A stretch of 64,000 nt of DNA from Lysinibacillus sp. KCTC 33748 (GTDB lineage: Bacteria; Bacillota; Bacilli; Bacillales_A; Planococcaceae): positions 1 to 64,000 of the forward strand of contig NZ_MWSJ01000017.1 in assembly GCF_002237755.1 (NCBI RefSeq), read 5' to 3'. Below, piece by piece: positions 16,569-25,361 of this stretch. Each line of letters starts with the position of its first letter. The stretch's first letter is position 1. The translations under genes were made by a program, and so were the position numbers. The notes beneath the pieces are model-generated. The model was given only the letters and a program-made list of their open reading frames with translations, had not been told where the DNA came from and made no database searches.

Positions 16569-18079
16569 TGATTCCATTCCTCTAAAAATACTGTTAATTG
16601 TTTTTCTGCTTCAATAATTTTAAATTCCTTCAAACGAATCCACTCATAAAGATTATGAGAATTTGCCTTGCAGTGTTCAAGAGATGCTTTCATCGTTGCG
16701 GGTGCTGGACCACCAGGTAATGTACGTACACCAACGAAGGTCTCCGGTTTTAATGTGTTATAAAAATCTTCCTCAGAAATTTTTAATGGTTTACCCGTAA
16801 TTAATTTGGCTTGTGTATTGGTGAGCCCCCATGTAAGACTTGCTAAAGATTCCTCCCCATGAGAGAGCAATACTTTAATACATTTACTAACAATACTATG
16901 TGCCTGCCGGAATGAAATCCCTTCAGAACGCACTAACGTATCGGCAAGCTCTGTGACATTGGCAAAGCTATTGTTTGCTCGATTTCTTAGTTTTTTCTTG
17001 TTTACATCCATCGTGACAACTAGCGAACCAAATAGTTCGTAAATACCTATTAAACGGTCGATGGCGCGCCATAAATATGGTTGCATATCATCTTCTGTGT
17101 CTACAATATCTCCAAAAGGTGTATTATGTACCATCTGTAATACTGTACTAGCGTCACCAACAACTGCTGATAGCAATGAACGTGTATGCTCTATTGAAAC
17201 AGGATTGCGTTTTTGTGGCATGATTGAGCTAACTTGTACGTACGGGCTCGCCAACGTAAATGCATTGAATTCCTGTGTAGCCCATAGTAGAAAATCCTGG
17301 GATGTACGGCCAAGATTAAGTGCCGCAAGCTGAACGATACTCGCTGCCTCTGCGATATAATCTGCACCAGCAACAGCATCCCACGCATTCTCGATAATAT
17401 CATCGAAGGCCAATAACTCACGCATGCGCTCTCGATTAATATTGAAGCCTGTTGTCGTTAATGCTGCTGCTCCCATACTACTGCGATTCACCGTTTTGTA
17501 GACATGCTGTAAACGTTCAAAATCGCGTTCAAGTTGATCGATGACAGCCTTCAAATAATGAGCAAAAGTTGTTGGCTGTGCCTGCTGCGTATGTGTATAG
17601 CCAATCATAATCGTATCAACGTGCTCCTCAGCAGCTGCGATTAAATCATCCCGTAATGTCAGTAATTCTCGCATTAGCAATAACAATTTTTTTCTTAAAG
17701 TCATGCGATAGATGGCAATGCCCATATCATTACGACTTCTCCCAATGTGAAGATTTCCTGCAACATCGCCAGCAAGCTCTATCAATTTATTTTCGATGCG
17801 GAAAAACAAATCCTCATATAGTGGGCTGTAATCCTCTATACGATAATAGTTCAAATCTAGTTTTTTTAGAGCGATTCCAATTTCTTTAGCTTCTTCTTTT
17901 TTTACTAGTCCCTGTTCTTCTAACATTTTTAAGTGTGCAATATTGATTTGTAGAATAATTGTTAAAAAGTTTTTCTTGGCTTCATCGTAAGCCGGCTGTA
18001 AGACAATTTTACGATAAATATTAGAAGGGAAGATCATCCCATCTTCTTGCTGTGTTTTGTTGCGAAAATCTTCAAACAT
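16565..18079 (-). CDS. argininosuccinate lyase/aspartase-superfamily enzyme of an uptake operon
   Basis: 504 residues. The superfamily signature SSIMPQKRNP lies at 284-293 with the catalytic-loop serine. HIGRSRNDMG and GYTHTQQAQPTTFAHYL match argininosuccinate-lyase-type active-site regions. These enzymes eliminate fumarate from N-substituted aspartates. It is longer than typical ArgH (~460), no other arginine gene is near, and it sits in an operon with an ABC importer and a sugar-type kinase. It is therefore unlikely to be the biosynthetic ArgH; cleavage of an imported N-succinyl/aspartyl compound is a reasonable guess. AGGAGG is 8 nt before the ATG. Confidence 0.85.
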   Translation of the reverse strand: MFEDFRNKTQQEDGMIFPSNIYRKIVLQPAYDEAKKNFLTIILQINIAHLKMLEEQGLVKKEEAKEIGIALKKLDLNYYRIEDYSPLYEDLFFRIENKLIELAGDVAGNLHIGRSRNDMGIAIYRMTLRKKLLLLMRELLTLRDDLIAAAEEHVDTIMIGYTHTQQAQPTTFAHYLKAVIDQLERDFERLQHVYKTVNRSSMGAAALTTTGFNINRERMRELLAFDDIIENAWDAVAGADYIAEAASIVQLAALNLGRTSQDFLLWATQEFNAFTLASPYVQVSSIMPQKRNPVSIEHTRSLLSAVVGDASTVLQMVHNTPFGDIVDTEDDMQPYLWRAIDRLIGIYELFGSLVVTMDVNKKKLRNRANNSFANVTELADTLVRSEGISFRQAHSIVSKCIKVLLSHGEESLASLTWGLTNTQAKLITGKPLKISEEDFYNTLKPETFVGVRTLPGGPAPATMKASLEHCKANSHNLYEWIRLKEFKIIEAEKQLTVFLEEWNQ

Positions 18080-18106
18080 ATGAATTGCCTCCTATTAGAT
18101 TAGCAG

Positions 18107-19828
18107 TTATATGGCCGAACCAGCACTGCCTTTAGATAACTTCTCAGAAATAATAAGCACAATTAAAATTAAACAAATTTGTAAGACGCCATATGCACAA
18201 GCAGTTCCAAATTTAAACGAATATAGTTTTTGGAAGATCGCCACTGATAATGGGATGGTCGACGTACTGTAAATAAGAATAGACGCTACGAATTCGCCAA
18301 AGCTTTGAACAAGTGCTAGTAACGTACCTGCCAAAATGCCCGTAAATGTAAGGGGAAGTACAATACGTCTAAATGAATACCACCATGTTGCACCTAAACT
18401 CCGTGACGCTTCTTCGATAGATTGATCTAATTGAACAAGTGATGCCGATGTCGAGCGGAAAACAAGAGGTAAATGTCTAATAAAATAAGCTAATGGCAAA
18501 ATCCAGAACGTCCCGACAAGAACTTGATTAAAGGCGAATATATTTTCTGTACTAAAGGCTGCAATCAAATTGACAGCTACAACCGTTCCTGGCAATGCCC
18601 AAGGAACCATAATTAAAATATCGAGTAATGTTTTACCTTTAAAGTTTAAGCGAACCATTGCATAGGCTGCTGCAACACCGAAAAGAATGTTGCCGAAAGT
18701 TGCAACAATCCCCATTTGAATGGAGTTCCAAATCGGTCGCCACGTCCGTTCATCTGTAAAAAGTGCTTGATAATGATCCAATGTATAGTCTGTTGGGAGA
18801 ATTTGTGTTTTCCATGCACCATCAACGGAAAATGAAATTAAAATAAGTACTAAAATCGGTAAAATTAAAATTAATGTGCCTATGAAAGACGCAATAGTTG
18901 CCATAATTTTCATGCTTCTTGAAGACACTTCAGAACGGTGAACACTAATACCTTTACTGAGGTTTTGATAATTTCGACGGTTTTGATACCAGCGCATCAC
19001 AATTAAAAAGGTAATGGACACAAAGGATAAAATCATAGATTGTGTCGCTGCCATATCTAAATTCCCATTCGTACGAGATAAATAGATTTGCATGGTCATT
19101 GTACGTTCGACACCGAACATTAGAGGTGCAGTGTAGGATGCCATAGATATCATAAAGACGAGTAAGGAGGAGGCAACAATCGAAGGTGTTAACATGGGCA
19201 AAATAACCTTTGTCCATACCCGAATACGCCCGGCACCTAAACTAGTAGCGGCTTCTTCTAAAGCTGGATCAAGACCTTTTATAGCTGCTGAGGCAGTTAA
19301 GTAGAAGTAAGTGTACATAGTGAATGTATGTACTACGATAACCCCCCATATGCCTTTTAATGAAAAGGGTACTTGCTCTAAACCGAATAGGTGCTGAAAT
19401 GCACGCGGGAAAATACCACTGTCTCCATACAAAAAAGTAAAGGACAGTACACCTACTAACGGCGGAAGAGCCATAGGTACCAATACTAAAACAGAGAGTA
19501 TTCGTCTACCTGGGAAATTATAGCGTTCCAGAAGAAATGCCATAGTTACACCGACGATCGCACAACAAATAACACTGATAGCGGATATATATATACTAGT
19601 CCACAATGCCTCTATATTTGCTGGGCTAGCTATATTAAAGAAATTTTTATAATTAGAGAGTGCATCATCACCTGAAAAGCTCTCTTTAAACGTTTGATAG
19701 AACGGGTATACCACATAGGCAAACAACACTAAAAATAAAGGTGCAACTAAAATATAGACAAACCAGTTCGCGCTAGTTAAACGTGTCCATGCATTTCCTT
19801 CAGAAGAACTGTGGTGTGTTTTTTCCAT
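18107..19828 (-). CDS. ABC transporter permease, fused two-domain (FbpB/ThiP-like)
   Basis: 573 residues with about twelve membrane helices in two similar halves. Each half has an EAA loop for contact with the ATPase: EEAATSLGAGRIRVWTKVILP and EEASRSLGATWWYSFRRIVLP. Fused permeases of this kind belong to the iron(III)/thiamine/2-aminoethylphosphonate/sugar-phosphate transporter group. GGAGGG precedes the ATG. It lies 12 nt after the ATPase gene and 27 nt before the lyase gene, so one operon is very likely. Confidence 0.92.
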   Translation of the reverse strand: MEKTHHSSSEGNAWTRLTSANWFVYILVAPLFLVLFAYVVYPFYQTFKESFSGDDALSNYKNFFNIASPANIEALWTSIYISAISVICCAIVGVTMAFLLERYNFPGRRILSVLVLVPMALPPLVGVLSFTFLYGDSGIFPRAFQHLFGLEQVPFSLKGIWGVIVVHTFTMYTYFYLTASAAIKGLDPALEEAATSLGAGRIRVWTKVILPMLTPSIVASSLLVFMISMASYTAPLMFGVERTMTMQIYLSRTNGNLDMAATQSMILSFVSITFLIVMRWYQNRRNYQNLSKGISVHRSEVSSRSMKIMATIASFIGTLILILPILVLILISFSVDGAWKTQILPTDYTLDHYQALFTDERTWRPIWNSIQMGIVATFGNILFGVAAAYAMVRLNFKGKTLLDILIMVPWALPGTVVAVNLIAAFSTENIFAFNQVLVGTFWILPLAYFIRHLPLVFRSTSASLVQLDQSIEEASRSLGATWWYSFRRIVLPLTFTGILAGTLLALVQSFGEFVASILIYSTSTIPLSVAIFQKLYSFKFGTACAYGVLQICLILIVLIISEKLSKGSAGSAI

Positions 19829-19840
19829 GTTAGTACCCTC

Positions 19841-20911
19841 CTATTCTCCTAAAAAATACAGTGAATCTTGGGCTATAGTTAGAGTGATTTCTTCACCAAT
19901 TTTTTTGAATTGACCATTCATATTAATAATCATTACTTTTAGTGAAAAATCTAGACATTCTACAATGTAGTTCACACTAATTCCTGTAAATTCAACAAAA
20001 GTGATTTTACCCGTTAATGTGTTTTCACCAGTACCTTCATGAATAGATTCAGGACGAATAGAAATAAACACTTTGTCTCCAATCATATGCGTTAAAGTGG
20101 GGGAGCTTTGTTGCTTTCGCCCAGTGAGAATAAGTCCACTCGCTGTTTTTACTTGTATATCGTTACCGTTAATAGCATCGATTGTCGCTTCAATTAAGTT
20201 CGTCTCGCCAATAAAATCTGCTACGAAGCGGTTTGAAGGTCGGTTATAAATTTCTTGTGGTGTACCGATTTGTCTGACGTTTCCATTCTCCATGACCATT
20301 ATCCGATCTGACATAGACATAGCTTCCATTTGATCATGCGTAACATAGATGGTTGTAACACCGAGCTCGGATTGAATACGTTTTATTTCGACGCGGGTTT
20401 CTTCACGTAGTTTAGCATCTAAATTTGACAAGGGCTCGTCTAATAATAAAATATCAGGCTCTATGACAAGCGCCCTTGCTAATGCAACTCGTTGCTGCTG
20501 CCCACCAGATAATTCATTAATTTTCCGATTACCATATTGCGATAAATGGACAAGCCCTCTAATACGGTCAACTTTTTGCTTAATCTCTGCCTTTGAAAAT
20601 TTTCGTACTTGTAATCCAAAGGCGATGTTTTCGTCTACCGTCATGTGTGGAAAGAGGGCATAATTTTGAAACACCATACCAATGTTCCGTTTATTAGGTT
20701 GAAGCCTTGTCACATCAAAATCATCGAAAAGAATTTTCCCGTCAGTCGGGTAATAAAAGCCTGCAATCATCCTAAGAGTTGTCGTTTTCCCACAACCACT
20801 TGGACCGAGGAATGTAAAAAATTCACCAGATTTAATATGAAGATCTAAATCTTTTACGCCGTGAATGTGACCGAATTTCTTAGAGACATTTTCTATTTTC
20901 ACACTTTTCAA
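19841..20911 (-). CDS. ABC transporter ATPase (FbpC/PotA-like)
   Basis: 356 residues starting at TTG with AAAGGAG 8 nt upstream. Walker A GPSGCGKTT, Q-loop FQNYALFPHMTV, signature LSGGQQQR, Walker B LLLDEPLSNLD and the H-loop are all present. A ~120-residue C-terminal TOBE-like regulatory domain follows (ISIRPESIHEG). It energises the fused permease encoded next to it. The substrate-binding protein is encoded 292 bp upstream, with a hairpin and repeat copy D in between. Confidence 0.95.
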   Translation of the reverse strand: MKSVKIENVSKKFGHIHGVKDLDLHIKSGEFFTFLGPSGCGKTTTLRMIAGFYYPTDGKILFDDFDVTRLQPNKRNIGMVFQNYALFPHMTVDENIAFGLQVRKFSKAEIKQKVDRIRGLVHLSQYGNRKINELSGGQQQRVALARALVIEPDILLLDEPLSNLDAKLREETRVEIKRIQSELGVTTIYVTHDQMEAMSMSDRIMVMENGNVRQIGTPQEIYNRPSNRFVADFIGETNLIEATIDAINGNDIQVKTASGLILTGRKQQSSPTLTHMIGDKVFISIRPESIHEGTGENTLTGKITFVEFTGISVNYIVECLDFSLKVMIINMNGQFKKIGEEITLTIAQDSLYFLGE

Positions 20912-20949
20912 CTGAAATGCTCCTTTCTCGTTAGAAAATTAGTTGCATG

Positions 20950-20978
20950 AAGCCTCGAGCGAAATATACTCGAGGCTT
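20950..20978 (-). other. perfect 10-bp hairpin between binding-protein and ATPase genes
   Basis: AAGCCTCGAG and CTCGAGGCTT form a perfect stem with a 9-nt loop. The T-run is poor on the minus strand. It probably protects or partly attenuates the transcript, so that the binding protein is made in excess over the membrane components. Confidence 0.6.
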
Positions 20979-21033
20979 AAAGATATGAACAATATTCATA
21001 GATGTCTTATGATATTAAAAGGCTCATCACCAT

Positions 21034-21105
21034 AACGTGGGGTTGATTTCCGTTCCTCTATTGCTGATCCCCATGGAGTCGCCCAGTCGTAACGAAGATC
21101 AACTT
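21034..21105 (+). repeat. dispersed modular repeat, copy D (internally deleted)
   Basis: The left end (AACGTGGGGTTGATTTCCGT) is joined directly to the right end (GCTGATCCCCATGGAGTCGC, then CCAGTCGTAACGAAGATCAA). The whole interior is missing. It lies inside an operon, between the substrate-binding protein and ATPase genes. Confidence 0.75.
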
Positions 21106-21203
21106 ATATACAAAGCAGACAATTTCACTAATGTCATTCCTAATTATTTTTGTGAAGAGCCTGTCAGCAACATAGGGCAAGTTCATAACTTTTTAGTCAT
21201 CGG

Positions 21204-22304
21204 TCACTTTTTTCCTCGGCCTTTAATATTGTTATCCCAATGCTCCATCCATTCAGCTTCTTTCTCAGTCATGAGCTTCCAATCTATATCAAAAGTTTTT
21301 AAATCTAATTCTTTATACCACTCAGGCATTGCCTCTTTATCGATATCTGAGCGAGTAGGAATTTGATAGTAATCGTTGGCTAGCTGAGTCACCATACCTT
21401 TTTCAAATATGAATTCTGTAAAGAGCTTTGCATTTTCTAAGTTTTTAGCATTGTTTACAACACCAACACCGTCAACTAAAATCGGTGCACCACTTTTCGG
21501 ATAAATGTAATCGAACGGATAATCAGTCGTATATTTCTTTAATAAAATATCTTGTAAATTCCATAAAGAAACGCTGCCTTCTTGTCGTGTCATCTTTAAA
21601 TAAAGTGCATTTGGATCTTGTGTATATTCCTTAGTGTTGGCATCTAATTTTAATAGCCAATCGTAGCCTTTATCAGGTGAATCTGCGCCTTGACGTAAGA
21701 TCATAGAGGAGTAAATAGTACGCATCGTCCCAGAAGCTAATACACCTCGAATTAAAATTTTATCCTTCCACTTTGGATCTAATAAATCATCCCAATCCTG
21801 TGGGCCCGTTTCTTTCTTTAATACATCACTGTTAATCATAATAACTTCGGGGAGTAACATTTCACCAAACCAACGACCATCTGCATCTTTATAAGCCGCA
21901 TCAATAGAGTCGTTAAAGCTAGGCTTCCAAGCCTGAAGTAAATCTTCATCGGCGCCGACAGTTAGTGCAGATTGCGTACCGCCCCACCAAAAATCAGCCT
22001 GAGGATTAGCCTTTTCACCACGTAGGCGTTCTAAAATTTGCTGCGCACCCATCGTTAAAAATTCCACTTCAATGTCCGGGTACTTTTCATTAAACTGATC
22101 GATTACCTTTTGCACCATTTCTTCATCGCGCCCCGTATAGATCACAAGCTTTCCAGATGGCGTAGCTGCCACATCGGTCTTTTCAGAATCGGACGCTTTG
22201 CTATTTGTTGTATCTTTTGTAGAAGTCTTATTATCACTACTACAAGCAGCTAAGATAACAACCATCAGCACAAGTAAAAAGCCGAAGATACGTGTTTTCT
22301 GCAT
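21204..22304 (-). CDS. ABC substrate-binding lipoprotein (FbpA/AfuA/PhnS-type)
   Basis: 366 residues with a lipoprotein signal (LVVILAACSS, lipid-anchored Cys). The mature part has a type-II binding fold with LVIYTGRDEEMVQKVIDQFNEKYP and ADFWWGGTQSAL, typical of the iron/2-aminoethylphosphonate/sugar-phosphate group. Iron-binding Tyr pairs of FbpA are not evident, so the ligand need not be iron. GGGAGGGGG precedes the ATG. It is the first gene of the operon with the ATPase, fused permease, lyase and kinase. Confidence 0.9.
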   Translation of the reverse strand: MQKTRIFGFLLVLMVVILAACSSDNKTSTKDTTNSKASDSEKTDVAATPSGKLVIYTGRDEEMVQKVIDQFNEKYPDIEVEFLTMGAQQILERLRGEKANPQADFWWGGTQSALTVGADEDLLQAWKPSFNDSIDAAYKDADGRWFGEMLLPEVIMINSDVLKKETGPQDWDDLLDPKWKDKILIRGVLASGTMRTIYSSMILRQGADSPDKGYDWLLKLDANTKEYTQDPNALYLKMTRQEGSVSLWNLQDILLKKYTTDYPFDYIYPKSGAPILVDGVGVVNNAKNLENAKLFTEFIFEKGMVTQLANDYYQIPTRSDIDKEAMPEWYKELDLKTFDIDWKLMTEKEAEWMEHWDNNIKGRGKK

Positions 22305-22344
22305 AATCTTCCCCCTCCCTAATAATGAAAAACTTACATATAGC

Positions 22345-22373
22345 AGTATAATCCGGAGACCTTACATTAATGT
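22345..22373 (-). promoter_or_regulatory. probable promoter of the ABC-lyase operon, with palindrome over -35
   Basis: On the minus strand, TATACT (22345-22350) is a good -10 box. The expected -35 position holds a poor match but is covered by the palindrome ACATTAATGT (22364-22373). This suggests a promoter that needs or is blocked by a regulator. Confidence 0.4.
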
Positions 22374-22446
22374 TAGAATAATTAAAAAATTATAATTGGA
22401 TTCATCATAGCTAAATAAATACTAGATAGCAATGGTGTTTAACTTC

Positions 22447-22653
22447 TTTCAGCGGGTGCCCAAACACCCGCTGAAATAGAGGAACTCAGTCTAAGAATGC
22501 CACGTCCTGTGGCAACGACTGAGTGACCAACATCACGTTGGCCCAAAGCCTCCAGCGGATGTCGCGGAATCGAAAAGGAGTTCTTTGTGCAGGCACAAAG
22601 CCGATTCCGGACGCACTTATACCGAGGTATAAGAGATCTAGAGTCGAAAACTC
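22447..22653 (-). repeat. multi-hairpin element related to the dispersed repeat family
   Basis: Six hairpins follow one another. (1) TTTCAGCGGGTG/CACCCGCTGAAA, a perfect 12-bp stem. (2) ACTCAGTC/GACTGAGT enclosing TGCCAC/GTGGCA. (3) CCAAC/GTTGG. (4) CGGAATCG/CGATTCCG enclosing CTTTGTG/CACAAAG. (5) CTTATAC/GTATAAG. (6) GAGT/ACTC. Hairpins 2-3 align with the interior of copies A, F and H. A piece of hairpin 4 recurs at 58633-58655. No open reading frame. The rest of the 518-bp gap shows nothing clear apart from the promoter region. Confidence 0.8.
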
Positions 22654-22822
22654 TTTAAAGTAGCGAGAAGACCCAATTTTGGGGACTTTAAGAATAGATT
22701 ATTAAAATATGTTCAAAAGTGAACAAAGATTGATTTTAGTAATTTTGAAATGAATGCTACGATTTAAAGCAAGAATATCTCTAAACTTTAAGGAACGAAT
22801 TATACGACTGGGGGAGAGACTC

Positions 22823-23344
22823 ATGAAAGAAGCTTTACTAATAATTGATTATCTAAGTTATATATTAGATTTTATAGATCAAAAATAAGTACTGGATAAT
22901 ATACAAAAATTGGTGGATTCATTTGAGTGAGAAGAAAAAGAGATTATATTTGTAAAAAACATTGTAGAAAATGATGATGTTAATGAGGATATACAAATGG
23001 ATATAAAAGAATATCCCGTGTTCGAAAAGAAAAATCCAAATGCATTTAGTAATAAAAACTTTTATAAATATCTTCAACAAAAAGGAGTAGAACTTTTATT
23101 AATCACAGGATTTAACATTGAATATTGGTGCCTTTTTACCTCAATTGTTGCAAGCCACTTAGGGTTTCAGACGATCATGATAGAAGATGCTTGCGGTACA
23201 ACTGGTGATGAAAATTCGTATGAAATGCCAGGAATAGATATTGTAGATTTTGTAGGCACTATACTCAATTGGTCTGATTATGTAGAAGTTCTATATTATG
23301 ATGAATATATTGAACAGCGTAAAGAAATTGTTATTGATAATTGA
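22823..23344 (+). pseudogene. isochorismatase-family hydrolase, broken by two in-frame stops
   Basis: The frame starts at ATG 22823 after GGGGGAGAG with MKEALLIIDYLSY, the usual start of small cysteine hydrolases of the isochorismatase family. It then meets TAA (22886-22888) and TGA (22928-22930) and continues in the same frame. The remaining 115 codons from 22997 read FYKYLQQKGVELLLITGFN, then WCLFTSIVASHLGFQTIMIEDACGT, the family's catalytic-Cys region. No frameshift is needed, so the damage is two substitutions. Total ~174 codons, normal for the family. Confidence 0.82.
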
Positions 23345-23518
23345 AATATCAGGAATGAAAGCTTTAGCGATAGGAAGATAGAAATGGATAAGCCTATTTT
23401 TACTTTTGTTTTAGCAACTTCGATAAATCCAGGGCTTTCTAATTTGTTTAGGTAATAATGAATTTTTGAATAAATCATAAACCATTTTTTCGGTTTAGTG
23501 TGTGCTATGAACATATAG

Positions 23519-23566
23519 AAAAGCGCGAGAAATCAACGATTCTAAAATTGATTTCTCGCGCTTTTT
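23519..23566. terminator. strong bidirectional terminator
   Basis: AAAAGCGCGAGAAATCAA pairs with TTGATTTCTCGCGCTTTT, an 18-bp perfect stem flanked by A- and T-runs. It separates the isochorismatase remnant from the minus-strand DMT gene. Confidence 0.95.
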
Positions 23567-23625
23567 AAATTTTGAGTAGTTTTTTTTAGCCTCAATATGT
23601 TTAGTGTTTTTTGATGCAACAATAG

Positions 23626-24543
23626 TTATTTATGGACGGACTCAATTACTTTATCCTTTTGTCGTCGATGCGAAAGTATTGCCGGTAGCATCATACCTAG
23701 AATAACCAAAATAATACCCGCTATTTGTAAAAGAGTTAAAGGTTCATGTAAAACAATAACTGAAACAGTTACAGCCACGGGTAACTCGATAGCACTTAAA
23801 ATAGAAGCAAGGGCTCCTCCCACTTTCGGAACAGCTATAGAGAATAAATAAATCGGCAAAATAATACCGAAGAGTCCCAATGCTAGTCCGAATTTCCATA
23901 AACCACCGGCGAATAATTTACCGTTCCAAAGAACTTCAGGGTTTAAGAAAATACTAATTATGATAAGGGCGACAAAGGAAACAATCAACACGCGTGATGT
24001 AGTTGTAATACCTTCTACATGACGAGAGTTAAATTGAATAAAGCAAGCAAAAGTAAAGGCAGCAGCAAAACCTAGCAGCCAGCCTTGAATAGCAATACCG
24101 CTTAAATCTACATTCAGTACACCAGCCGCTAAAATAGTTCCAGCAAATAATACAATGATAGAAATCACTTCAGTCCGACTTGGTAAGCGTTTATGAAGTG
24201 CGCAATCTATTAATAAGCCTATCCACGTGAATTGGAAGAGCATTACTACTGCAAGAGATGCGGGAAGATACTTTAACGATTCTCCGTATACAATACCTGT
24301 AGTACCGGTAAGTATCCCGGCGCACACTAAAATTAGCAGTCCCTTTTTAGAAATCTTCGGTAACTGTCTTTGTGTCACTATAAAAATAGTTGCAACAAGC
24401 ATAAAGCCAATAATATATTGACTTGATACTGCCTCTCCTGTTGTAAAGCCATGCTGCATAGCTACTTTGACAATTGTCGATAGTATTCCGTAGCTACTAG
24501 AAGCAATGACAATCAATAGAGGATAAATTAAGTTCTTTTTCAT
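23626..24543 (-). CDS. EamA/DMT-family transporter
   Basis: 305 residues with ten membrane helices in two EamA repeats. The second repeat ends with the typical segment GGALASILSAIELPVAVTVSVIVLHEPLTLLQIAGIILVILG (here given in part). Members export or import small metabolites; the substrate cannot be told from sequence. AGGAAGTG precedes the ATG. It follows the GNAT gene by 17 nt on the same strand and is probably cotranscribed with it. Confidence 0.9.
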   Translation of the reverse strand: MKKNLIYPLLIVIASSSYGILSTIVKVAMQHGFTTGEAVSSQYIIGFMLVATIFIVTQRQLPKISKKGLLILVCAGILTGTTGIVYGESLKYLPASLAVVMLFQFTWIGLLIDCALHKRLPSRTEVISIIVLFAGTILAAGVLNVDLSGIAIQGWLLGFAAAFTFACFIQFNSRHVEGITTTSRVLIVSFVALIIISIFLNPEVLWNGKLFAGGLWKFGLALGLFGIILPIYLFSIAVPKVGGALASILSAIELPVAVTVSVIVLHEPLTLLQIAGIILVILGMMLPAILSHRRQKDKVIESVHK

Positions 24544-24560
24544 GTTTTTTATTTCACTTC

Positions 24561-25124
24561 CTAAAATTGCTTGACCATATGATGAAATGGTTCATCGATT
24601 ATGGACCATGGCTCTGTAATAACAAAGCCCATACGTTCATAAAGGCGACGAGCGTCCTCTTTTTCCGATTCAACATTTAATGATAATTTTGAATAGCCTC
24701 GTTTTTGCGTTTCCTCTAAGGCGAATTGTAATAATAATGTTCCTATTCCTTTACCGCGAGCTTCTGGTGATACACAAATAGTATCAATATAATATTCATC
24801 TTCATGAGCTTCTTTATCGATGATGACGGATGGTGCATTTTTTTCTTCAAGCCATTTTACGAGATTCGCATCCATATGAATGGCTTGGACACCATTATAG
24901 TAAACAAGAATTCCTAGTACTTGCTCATTCTCAACAGCTACAAAAGTATTTAAATAGGAATGTCGATTATCCTCACGCTTGAATAGTACAGTAAGTTCTT
25001 GTTCTACTGCTTCAGCTGTCTGTTCTCCTGTTAAACGGTTGGCAATTTCACCAATCGCATCAATAATTAGTGGTATAACGGCATGGGCATCCTGCGGTTG
25101 CGCTTGTCGAATTGTAATACTCAT
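24561..25124 (-). CDS. GNAT-family N-acetyltransferase
   Basis: 187 residues beginning MSITIRQAQPQDA. The acetyl-CoA loop VSPEARGKGIGTLLLQFALEE (Q/RxxGxG/A) and a C-terminal ARRLYERMGFV are clear. The start at 25124 is supported by AGGTAGGG; the longer frame to 25259 contains the promoter. It is the first gene of a two-gene unit with a DMT transporter, which suggests acetylation-linked detoxification or export, but the substrate is unknown. Confidence 0.9.
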   Translation of the reverse strand: MSITIRQAQPQDAHAVIPLIIDAIGEIANRLTGEQTAEAVEQELTVLFKREDNRHSYLNTFVAVENEQVLGILVYYNGVQAIHMDANLVKWLEEKNAPSVIIDKEAHEDEYYIDTICVSPEARGKGIGTLLLQFALEETQKRGYSKLSLNVESEKEDARRLYERMGFVITEPWSIIDEPFHHMVKQF

Positions 25125-25152
25125 TGTCAAAATCCCTACCTTTCTATACGCA

Positions 25153-25180
25153 AGTATAACAAAGATAAAGGATGACTCAA
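25153..25180 (-). promoter_or_regulatory. sigma-A-type promoter of the GNAT-DMT unit
   Basis: On the minus strand, TTGAGT (25175-25180) and TATACT (25153-25158) are separated by 16 bp and lie ~30 bp before the GNAT start. Confidence 0.55.
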
Positions 25181-25231
25181 GTTTTTGAATAAATGGTGAT
25201 ATTCTGACGGCATCTTTACCGTATTGTTTAT

Positions 25232-25254
25232 CTGCTCGAAAGCGAAGCGACAGC
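25232..25254. repeat. solo fragment of the dispersed repeat family
   Basis: TGCTCGAAAGCGAAGCGACA plus GCA resembles the inner module of copies A, B and F read in reverse, and the fragment at 201-226. Confidence 0.45.
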
Positions 25255-25361
25255 AACAATTAAGCCAAGGCATAATTGATTATTTTTCCGAAAGTTTAAA
25301 ACTTTATACGATATCTGATTTCGTGTTAATCTATAAAGACTAGAGTTTCGGGAGGACAACA

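Noticed and set aside
16565..18079. Biosynthetic argininosuccinate lyase (argH)
   Set aside because: The enzyme is longer than ArgH, no arginine genes are adjacent, and it is embedded in an importer operon; kept as a superfamily member of unknown substrate.
22928..22930. TGA as selenocysteine codon in the isochorismatase frame
   Set aside because: A TAA stop also interrupts the frame, and no selenocysteine insertion hairpin or family precedent is seen.
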